The notes under the pieces are model-generated. The model was given only the letters and a program-made list of their open reading frames with translations, had not been told where the DNA came from and ran no database searches. The translations under genes and the position numbers were made by a program. Below are positions 6,588 to 11,802 of a DNA stretch of 18,607 bases, one piece after another (position 1 is the first letter of the stretch; the number at the start of each line of letters is the position of its first letter). The stretch is from Candidatus Sabulitectum sp. (GTDB lineage Bacteria; Fermentibacterota; Fermentibacteria; Fermentibacterales; JCC-6): positions 1 to 18,607 of the forward strand of contig JAGLQD010000163.1 in NCBI GenBank assembly GCA_023136985.1, given 5' to 3'.

Positions 6588-8339
6588 CTATTTGTCGAAC
6601 TCTTCGTCTGAGTCCAGTTCCGGCTGTTCTCTTCTGATTCCCTTAATCCTGTTCCAGAGCGTAAGTTTTGCAAGGATGGCCTGTGCCGCGCCGTAAAAAC
6701 AGAGATATTTACAGAAGAATCTTCTGATGAATATAGAAAGAACAATTGTTACTCCTGCCACTATCAGGCTACCGGAAACAAACAAAGTAAAGATCGTGTG
6801 GAATGGATCTATTGCACAAAATGGAGCAGGCCATCCCAGAGATATTACATCAAAGCGATTCAGCAGAATTACAGAGATCAGGGCGAAAAGAATCACCGCA
6901 CTGAGATGTTTGAGCTTACTGTGAACCTTGCCTGGCAGTGAGAATCTACCAGGAACATGAATACGGTAAAGAAATTCCTGCAACGCTCCAAATGGGCATA
7001 CCCACCCGCAGAAAACCCTGCCGAAAAAGGCACTGAACAGAAGTGGCAGTAGAAAGATCATAATTCCACTTAAGCCGAGAAATGCCAGCCCCCCTGAGGT
7101 GAAAGCATACTGAAATGTTCCAAGGGGACAGAAGCAGCCCTGCACGCCAAAGCCCAGAATCATCAATGACACACCTCTTATTATGTGATGGGCCGAATTC
7201 CTTCTAAGCCTGTCCTTAAGTCGTCTTCCATAGAACTTGCGGGACAACCAGGTTGAAACAGGAAGCAGAATTCCCAGAGTAAGAAGTATTATGCCTGTTC
7301 TGCGTGAACCACCTGCAGGGTTTGAACAAGTAGTGTGGGAAGAAACACCATACCAGTGAGGGCAGAGAGCAAGCGAATCCGGACATGCAGCAGCAGGAGG
7401 CAGCGCCAGGGGACAACCTATTACTATGTCTCGTTCCTGCCCTGCACCACCTTCTGACTCGGAACAGACCTGGCCCTGGCCTGAACCGGGGCCGGGATTG
7501 TCACACAGATCATTTTCGTCTGCATCTATGTAAAAGGTGCAGTCGGGATTATCTACATCACATGCCTGACTCGTATTGTATCCAAGAGGACAACGATTTC
7601 CTCTATTGGCAGTTTGTGTTTCTGTTTCCCCCGGATCGACATTATCCTCTATGGCTGCAATGCCGTTATCACACACCCCATTCAGGTCTGAATCGCGAAA
7701 TAGAGTACAGAGAGGTTGGTCTGCCTCACAGGCTTCCTCTACGGAGAATCCCAGAGGGCAATCAATGGCAGTGGCATCCATATCAAGTGAATCAGAAGGA
7801 ATGTCTTCTTCAACAGCAACATCCGGAACTTCTTCTTCCGGCTCCTGAATGTCCAATGGTGGCTCGGCATATTCCTCCTCAACCTGCTCTGTTTCCTCAA
7901 CAGATGAAGCAGTTTGAGGTCCTGGATTGTCGCACAAACCGTCCCCGTTTGAATCTGTATAGAATGTACATCTGGCATTTTCCTGAGGACATGCAGCAGA
8001 CGGACTGAGGTTCAGCGGGCAGAACAGATCCGAGGCTGGATCTTCTTCCTCCACTACCTCCGGTGCTGATTCCGGTTCGCCCTCAGGTTCTGGTTCTGGT
8101 TCTGGTTCTGGATCAGGTTCAGGCTCAGGATCAGGATCAGGATCCGCTGCTACCGCTGTTTCCTCCACTGGAGGCTGTTCCTGTGGTCCTGCGTTGTCAC
8201 AGAGGGAATCTCCATTCTCGTCGGAATACAAAGCACATGAGGGGGCTTCGGCAGTGCATGCCTCATCCGGAGAAAAACCGAGAGGGCACTGCGCATAAAG
8301 GGCAGATACCGCAATAAGAAGAATTACAAGTAGTTTCAC
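6588..8339 (-). CDS. NapH-like Fe-S membrane protein with five N-terminal Cys4 repeats
   Basis: The 583-residue product starts with a signal peptide (MKLLVILLIAVSALYAQ). An exported region to about residue 340 holds five copies of a four-cysteine module with identical spacing C-x9-C-x6-C-x11-C, starting at Cys18, 107, 194, 250 and 309. Copies 1-4 begin CPL and end with an acidic DxNxDxxCDN loop like EF-hand or thrombospondin type 3 calcium sites; copy 5 keeps the cysteines but has lost the acidic loop. Linkers are acidic and Pro-rich. Residues 348-550 contain about five or six membrane helices with NapH/Fer4_5-type cysteines: CFCP (402, 404), FCGWVCP (444, 448), Cys508 and FCKYLC (543, 547). 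It should be a membrane electron-transfer protein. The soluble C-terminal ferredoxin domain of NapH is missing. The start is GTG with GGGAGGG just upstream, 22 bases after gene 8362-8973. Confidence 0.75.
   Translation of the reverse strand: MKLLVILLIAVSALYAQCPLGFSPDEACTAEAPSCALYSDENGDSLCDNAGPQEQPPVEETAVAADPDPDPEPEPDPEPEPEPEPEGEPESAPEVVEEEDPASDLFCPLNLSPSAACPQENARCTFYTDSNGDGLCDNPGPQTASSVEETEQVEEEYAEPPLDIQEPEEEVPDVAVEEDIPSDSLDMDATAIDCPLGFSVEEACEADQPLCTLFRDSDLNGVCDNGIAAIEDNVDPGETETQTANRGNRCPLGYNTSQACDVDNPDCTFYIDADENDLCDNPGPGSGQGQVCSESEGGAGQERDIVIGCPLALPPAAACPDSLALCPHWYGVSSHTTCSNPAGGSRRTGIILLTLGILLPVSTWLSRKFYGRRLKDRLRRNSAHHIIRGVSLMILGFGVQGCFCPLGTFQYAFTSGGLAFLGLSGIMIFLLPLLFSAFFGRVFCGWVCPFGALQEFLYRIHVPGRFSLPGKVHSKLKHLSAVILFALISVILLNRFDVISLGWPAPFCAIDPFHTIFTLFVSGSLIVAGVTIVLSIFIRRFFCKYLCFYGAAQAILAKLTLWNRIKGIRREQPELDSDEEFDK
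8070..8144 (-). repeat. Short tandem repeat coding for Asp-Pro/Glu-Pro linker
   Basis: Degenerate 6-base units (GGTTCT/GGATCA type on the plus strand) encode an alternating DP/EP run at residues 66-90 of the Fe-S membrane protein. It is a low-complexity, slippage-prone stretch, probably an extended rigid spacer between the first two Cys4 modules. Confidence 0.8.
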
Positions 8340-8361
8340 TGCCCTCCCTGCGAGTGGTTTT

Positions 8362-8973
8362 TTACTGGAATGAAGCCTTTATGCCAGCAAATGTAGTATT
8401 GGCCAGAGCCAGATCGCCATTTATAAGCACATGAGGCAATTCGGTCCACTGATCTCCCGCTGACAAATAGTAGTCTCCATATACACAGGTGTTAGATGCA
8501 GTAACTGAAGTGTATGTGTATATCTCATCTTCACCATTCGGCCACGCGATCTCGAAAACAAGGTTGCCGTTGGCCGGGTCATAGAAAAATGGTGTGTCAA
8601 AGTAAATTGTAGGATCCGTCTCCAGGAAAGTAATTGGACTTGTTCTCTCAAGAACAGGATACTTCCAGCCATTCACATAATTATCGTCATAAGTGGCACT
8701 GAGTTCATTAGATGAACAGTAGCCCAGATAAACATAGTATTCATCGAATGTTACATGATCCTCTACTGCTCCCGGAGCTAAAAAGAACGTAAGTGAACTG
8801 ATTATCATAGGTGCAGAGAATTCAGTTGACTGAGCTATCACCTGATAGCGAAGAGTCTCTGTTCAATCACCGCAGAAGGGTTTAGTGCTCATGAACTGTG
8901 AAGATCCAATTTCTACACTTGCAGCAAGCAGTACAGGTACCGCTACTAGAAGGACAAACATTGCTTTTTTCAT
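8362..8973 (-). CDS. Candidate exported selenoprotein A (in-frame UGA at codon 37, CGDU motif)
   Basis: I annotate this as one 203-residue protein read through an in-frame UGA at 8865-8863. The start ATG (8973-8971) has AAAGGA 8 bases upstream and opens a clear signal peptide (MKKAMFVLLVAVPVLLAAS). Just after it comes KPFCGD-UGA-TETLRYQ, then the same frame stays open to a TAA at 8364-8362. Cys34 and codon 37 would form a CxxU redox pair, and Cys86 is the other cysteine shared with the paralogue. The body is beta-rich, with IYFDTPFFYDPANGNLVFEI and a terminal TFAGIKASF; it resembles exported beta-sandwich proteins of type IX-bearing bacteria, function unknown. A SECIS-like hairpin follows the UGA. 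Without recoding, the downstream part would start at GTG 8841 with no signal peptide. Alternatives are Trp readthrough or paired pseudogenes. Confidence 0.65.
8834..8849 (-). promoter_or_regulatory. SECIS-like hairpin downstream of UGA in gene 8362-8973
   Basis: On the minus strand GCTATC-AGGT-GATAGC makes a perfect 6-bp stem with a 4-base loop containing G in second position. The loop begins 19 bases after the UGA. A possible lower stem GACT/AGTC flanks it across a small internal loop. As I recall the published bacterial SECIS model, it asks for a G in the first two loop positions and a 16-37 base spacing, and this hairpin fits. Confidence 0.55.
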
Positions 8974-9027
8974 TATACCGATCCTTTCGTAAACAACAGG
9001 ATTACCATACCGGGACAATCCCTCCGC

Positions 9028-9043
9028 ATTTCATGAAACTATA
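9028..9043 (-). promoter_or_regulatory. -10 element and palindromic operator of gene 8362-8973
   Basis: On the minus strand TATAGT (9043-9038, 5 of 6 to TATAAT) runs straight into GTTTCATGAAAT, a near-palindrome. The same arrangement precedes the paralogue. No good -35 is seen, as expected for a regulated promoter. The rest of the 8974-9154 gap is AT-rich, with no other gene. Confidence 0.5.
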
Positions 9044-9154
9044 AGGTTTTTTTTACAGCTTCGGTAGCCCTGAAAAGAACACAAACAACAATCCCACTCA
9101 CTCTGCCAAGTTATACACACACAGTTCCAAAAAGTTCGTAAATATGTTCCCGCA

Positions 9155-9763
9155 TCACCTGAAAGACGCCTTTATCCCTGCAAATGTTAGCTGTTCAAGA
9201 GAAAGCGCGTCGCTGAGAAATAGGTGGGACATATCTGTAAATGCAAATCCTTCGGGGAGATCATAAGCTCCTGAAATTGAGGATACTTCTGCAGTGGGGA
9301 AGTTGTATGAATAAAATTCTCCTTCTCCAGCTGGCCAGATAATGTCAACTATCAGATTGCCTTCTGCGGGATTATAGGGAAAAGGTGTGTCAAAATAGAT
9401 GGTTGGGGAAGCAGCGGAGATTGTTATGTTTTCAGTGGTTTCAAACACTCTGATTTTTGATCCACTCATGTAATTCGTATCATATACGGTAACCAGTTCG
9501 CTCCCGGCGCAGTATCCCATGTCCACAAAAAGTTCATAAAATGTAGTTTCTTCTCCTGTTCCAGTAACTGCATCGAAGGTAATGGAGTTTATTGCCATAG
9601 GTTCTGAGAATTCATTGGCCTGCACTATCAACTGATAGCGTAGAGAATTTGTTCAATTCGCACAAAATGGTTTGTTGCTTGAAAATACAGCAGATCCAAC
9701 TTCTACAGTTGAAGCAAGCAACACCGGAACAACAAATGCAAGCAGAAGCAAGGTGGATTTCAT
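9155..9763 (-). CDS. Candidate exported selenoprotein B (in-frame UGA at codon 37, CANU motif)
   Basis: This is the paralogue of gene 8362-8973, read as 202 residues through a UGA at 9655-9653. The ATG at 9763-9761 has GGAAAGGATAAGG upstream and a signal peptide (MKSTLLLLAFVVPVLLAS). KPFCAN-UGA-TNSLRYQ follows with Cys34 and UGA at exactly the same codon numbers as in the paralogue, then a continuous frame ending TFAGIKASFR. Shared blocks include GYC (Cys85), PTIYFDTPF and GNL. The two proteins are clearly diverged, with no frameshift or other internal stop, which argues for selection on the full length. The true stop is itself TGA (9157-9155), so UGA is not simply reassigned. Function is unknown; an exported thiol/selenol redox protein is the best guess. 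With no recoding, only a 158-residue TTG-started fragment without signal peptide would be made. Confidence 0.65.
9623..9640 (-). promoter_or_regulatory. SECIS-like hairpin downstream of UGA in gene 9155-9763
   Basis: On the minus strand CGCTATC-AGTT-GATAGTG makes a 7-bp stem (one G.U) with a 4-base loop, G in second position, beginning 19 bases after the UGA. Geometry matches the paralogue's hairpin, and the C-to-T change in the descending arm keeps pairing by wobble. Confidence 0.5.
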
Positions 9764-9795
9764 TTCCTTATCCTTTCCAAGTTGAACCTTCTATT

Positions 9796-9811
9796 GTTTC
9801 GTGAAACTATA
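9796..9811 (-). promoter_or_regulatory. -10 element and palindromic operator of gene 9155-9763
   Basis: On the minus strand TATAGT (9811-9806) overlaps the perfect palindrome GTTTC-AC-GAAAC (9807-9796). It matches the element before gene 8362-8973, while the sequence around it has diverged, pointing to a conserved repressor or activator site at the transcription start. Confidence 0.5.
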
Positions 9812-9892
9812 AGAGCTTAATCACCAATAAGCCAGGACAACAATTCCTGCACAGGCTCCAGAACGTCACTCAGAACCTTTCTTTCCCGGGGG

Positions 9893-9920
9893 TTGACAAA
9901 GCTGAAAAATATGAGATATT
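9893..9920 (+). promoter_or_regulatory. Promoter of the tRNA-Asp gene
   Basis: A perfect -35 TTGACA (9893-9898) is followed after 16 bases by GATATT (9915-9920, 4 of 6 to TATAAT), 14 bases before the mature tRNA 5' end. Confidence 0.55.
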
Positions 9921-9934
9921 TGCACTCCTTGAGT

Positions 9935-10011
9935 GGCCCGGTAGTTCAATTGGTTAGAGCACCGGCCTGTCACGCCGGAAGTTACGAGTTCGAGTCTCGT
10001 TCGGGTCGCCA
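9935..10011 (+). tRNA. tRNA-Asp (GTC)
   Basis: A 77-base cloverleaf is visible. The acceptor stem is GGCCCGG/TCGGGTC, the D arm carries AGTTCAATTGGTTAGAGC, the anticodon stem CCGGC/GCCGG holds the loop CTGTCAC with anticodon GTC (9969-9971), and the T loop is TTCGAGT. The discriminator base is G, as in bacterial tRNA-Asp, and the 3' CCA is encoded. It is a single-gene unit with its own promoter and terminator. Confidence 0.97.
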
Positions 10012-10023
10012 AGGTATCTTTTC

Positions 10024-10048
10024 AAGGGGCATAAATGCCCCTTTTTTT
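10024..10048 (+). terminator. Terminator of tRNA-Asp
   Basis: AAGGGGCA (10024-10031) pairs with TGCCCCTT (10036-10043) around a TAAA loop and runs into a tract of seven T residues, 12 bases after the tRNA. Confidence 0.85.
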
Positions 10049-10076
10049 GTTGTAATTGCAGATAAAAATTCAGGGC

Positions 10077-10126
10077 TTGACTTCGCCTGAATTATGTTTA
10101 AGATTTCAGTAACAGTTTCGAGAAAC
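10077..10126 (+). promoter_or_regulatory. Possible small-RNA promoter and GTTTC-N2-GAAAC operator
   Basis: TTGACT (10077-10082) and TAAGAT (10099-10104) are 16 bases apart and would start transcription near 10111. The palindrome GTTTC-GA-GAAAC (10115-10126) lies at the predicted transcript start and repeats the element found at both candidate selenoprotein promoters. Confidence 0.4.
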
Positions 10127-10220
10127 ATTAAAGAGAAAACATCGATTCTCAGTACATGGTATCCTCCCTCTTTACCATTGAGATCGGTTTACCCGCCCTC
10201 CCCACCGGGGGCGGGTTTTT
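10111..10220 (+). ncRNA. Candidate small structured RNA with C-rich exposed loop
   Basis: No credible protein is encoded between the promoter-like element at 10077 and the terminator at 10220. The predicted transcript of about 110 bases folds into a long hairpin. CGA (10143-10145) pairs with TCG (10184-10186), TCTCA (10147-10151) with TGAGA (10179-10183), and TGGTA (10157-10161) with TACCA (10173-10177). The 11-base loop TCCTCCCTCTT is complementary to Shine-Dalgarno sequences, as in several trans-acting regulatory RNAs with C-rich loops. A GC-rich terminator closes it. This is an inference from structure; I recognise no known RNA family, and a leader for a distant gene is the alternative. 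Confidence 0.4.
10191..10220 (+). terminator. GC-rich rho-independent terminator
   Basis: ACCCGCCC (10191-10198) pairs with GGGCGGGT (10209-10216) and runs into a stretch of T residues to 10220. There is no protein gene directly upstream on this strand, which is why a small RNA is suspected. Confidence 0.8.
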
Positions 10221-10263
10221 ACATTCTGTTACAATCTTCACAGTGCTCGGAAGGTATATTTCT

Positions 10264-10560
10264 GTTGCTGGCTCTGTTGCTTTCCGTGCTAACGCTCCGT
10301 GCTAACGCTCGGGACGCACCCAGTTGCTGGCTCTTTTGCTTTCCGTGCTAACGCTCGGGACGCCCTAGGTTGCTGGCTCTGTTGCTTTCCGTGCTAACGC
10401 TCCGTGCTAACGCTCGGGACGCACCCAGTTGTTGGCTCTGTTGCTTTCCGTGCTAACGCTCGGGACGCCCTAGGTTGTTGGCTCTTTTGCTTTCGGGACG
10501 CCCTCGGTTGTTGGCCCTTTTGCTTTCGGGACGCTCTCGGTTGTTGGCTCTGTTGCTTTC
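10264..10560. repeat. Tandem intergenic repeat array with nested units
   Basis: Seven units all begin GTTG(C/T)TGGC...TTGCTTTC. Their starts are 10264, 10323, 10369, 10428, 10474, 10507 and 10540, with lengths of 59, 46, 59, 46, 33, 33 and about 21. The length steps come from zero, one or two copies of an inner 12-13 base element CGTGCTAACGCT, followed by CGGGACGC. Units 1+2 and 3+4 form a near-identical 105-base higher-order repeat, so the array expanded recently in steps. It is not a CRISPR because there are no unique spacers. It ends about 36 bases before the ATG at 10596. No gene is credible in 10221-10595. Confidence 0.9.
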
Positions 10561-10595
10561 CACTATCGTCTAATTAGTCCTAAGAGGAGAATGCG

Positions 10596-11708
10596 ATGAA
10601 GAAATTAATGATACCTGCACTGTTCCTTGTTATTTTTGCTTGTGGCAATTCTGATTCTTCCAGAACTGACCCTGAAGATCTTTCCGCTGAAACCGAAGCT
10701 CCCATGCTTCATGTAACAGCAGAGATAGGCATTGAATTGGGCGATTCCAATTTTGTCTTCGGTGTAATTCAGGATGTAGACTTTACTCAGGATGGCAATA
10801 TTGCGATTCTGGATACTCAGAAGAAGAAGGTCAGACTATTTTCCCCATCCGGGAGTTTTCTTGGCGAATTCGGCGGAGAGGGCGAGGCTCCTGGAGAATT
10901 TCTTAATCCCCAGGGAATTGCCTGCCTGAGGGATGGGAGAATTGCAGTAACTGACCCTTTCAGCAGGGAAGTCGAAATTTTTAGTAGCGATCTGCTGCAT
11001 TCAGAAACTGTTTCCAATTTCACCACCAGAGCACCATTTGTTATCTCCGCAGCTGGAAACGGCTTTGCCGGTGAACAGGGAGGATTCAACAGGGATGCGG
11101 GAACAGTTACCACTTCTGTTGCTCTCTGGGAAACAAATACGGACTCTGCATTTATATTTTTTGAATTAGAGGATGATTTCTCACCGGAAAACATGGTCGA
11201 TAGAATCATGCAGCCCAGTGCAGGCCTCATGGCAGACCTGGATAATCTCTATTATTCAACTCCGGTAAGCCAGGACTATGCAGTCTCTGTTTACCCCATG
11301 GATGGATCAGAACCTTACTACCTTACTTTTCCCGACTATGAACCTGTAATCAAATCCGAAGAGGATATACAGGATGACATCCTTGCTTACGAATACAGAA
11401 TGCAGGCAATGGCATCTTCAGGAAGAGGCAGCAGGCTTGCTGGTGCAGGTTACGAGCCTCCCCCCCACTACTATGCCACCGGCTCAATTGGCGCGGATAG
11501 CAATGGAAATGTGTGGGTTCAGCGGGGCTGGGAACCCAATCCTACTTTCGATCTTTTTTCTGCAGGCGAAACAGTTCCTTTTGAAACGGTAATTGTTGAT
11601 CCAGAGCTTGATCTGTCCGGGTTTACTTTCACAATTACTCCCAACGGCATTGCAGCCTTTGACTCGAATCCAGACGATTATCCCAAAGTTCTTGTGCTCA
11701 GCTTTTAG
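10596..11708 (+). CDS. Beta-propeller (NHL/6-bladed type) lipoprotein
   Basis: The 370-residue product opens with a lipoprotein signal (MKKLMIPALFLVIFACG), lipidated Cys16 and then a Ser/Asp/Glu linker. The body shows blade motifs of the NHL / 6-bladed beta-propeller type: FGVIQDVDFTQDGNIAILD, then VRLFSPSGSFLGEFGGEGEAPGEF followed by NPQGIACLRDGRIAVTD and VEIFSSD. Such periplasmic or surface propellers usually bind other proteins or glycans; the partner is unknown. AAGAGGAG sits about 7 bases before the ATG. It begins right after the tandem repeat array and stands apart from the porin gene, which has its own promoter. No terminator is obvious after its TAG. Confidence 0.8.
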   Translation: MKKLMIPALFLVIFACGNSDSSRTDPEDLSAETEAPMLHVTAEIGIELGDSNFVFGVIQDVDFTQDGNIAILDTQKKKVRLFSPSGSFLGEFGGEGEAPGEFLNPQGIACLRDGRIAVTDPFSREVEIFSSDLLHSETVSNFTTRAPFVISAAGNGFAGEQGGFNRDAGTVTTSVALWETNTDSAFIFFELEDDFSPENMVDRIMQPSAGLMADLDNLYYSTPVSQDYAVSVYPMDGSEPYYLTFPDYEPVIKSEEDIQDDILAYEYRMQAMASSGRGSRLAGAGYEPPPHYYATGSIGADSNGNVWVQRGWEPNPTFDLFSAGETVPFETVIVDPELDLSGFTFTITPNGIAAFDSNPDDYPKVLVLSF

Positions 11709-11728
11709 ACAAGGTGTTCCTGTATCCG

Positions 11729-11757
11729 TTGACCAACATGTTATCTGTGGGTAGATT
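11729..11757 (+). promoter_or_regulatory. Promoter of the FadL-like gene
   Basis: TTGACC (11729-11734) and TAGATT (11752-11757) are separated by exactly 17 bases, about 45 bases before the chosen ATG at 11803. Confidence 0.6.
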
Positions 11758-11802
11758 GCCACGGTGGCGTGTTGTGCTGATCATTTTAACGAAGGAGGGA
11801 AC

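Noticed and set aside
7385..8008. A 207-codon open frame opposite the Fe-S membrane protein
   Set aside because: It is a shadow of the Cys-repeat coding region on the other strand; the minus-strand frame has recognisable motifs, signal peptide and a start site.
8362..9763. Genome-wide reassignment of UGA to Gly or Trp (as in Gracilibacteria or Mycoplasma)
   Set aside because: UGA is the natural stop of several genes here (ends at 1458, 3840, 9155, 14336), and extension past them would run beyond conserved C-termini such as TFAGIKASF. Recoding, if real, must be local.
8362..9763. Both short paralogues as ordinary pseudogenes broken by a nonsense mutation
   Set aside because: Signal peptides, ribosome binding sites, promoter motifs and frames are intact in both, and the same UGA persists despite wide divergence. 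I keep this as a stated alternative, not as the call.
9893..10090. A 65-codon open frame across the tRNA
   Set aside because: It is the tRNA-Asp gene and its terminator read as protein by chance.
10094..10351. An 85-codon open frame on the plus strand
   Set aside because: It runs through the terminator hairpin and into the tandem repeats, has no Shine-Dalgarno and no protein-like composition.
10264..10560. CRISPR array
   Set aside because: Units are directly adjacent with no unique spacers, lengths vary by inner-repeat copy number, and there are no cas genes nearby.
11764..11802. Upstream GTG start for the FadL-like gene
   Set aside because: It would add 13 residues ahead of a clean signal peptide and has no ribosome binding site, whereas AAGGAGG precedes the ATG at 11803.
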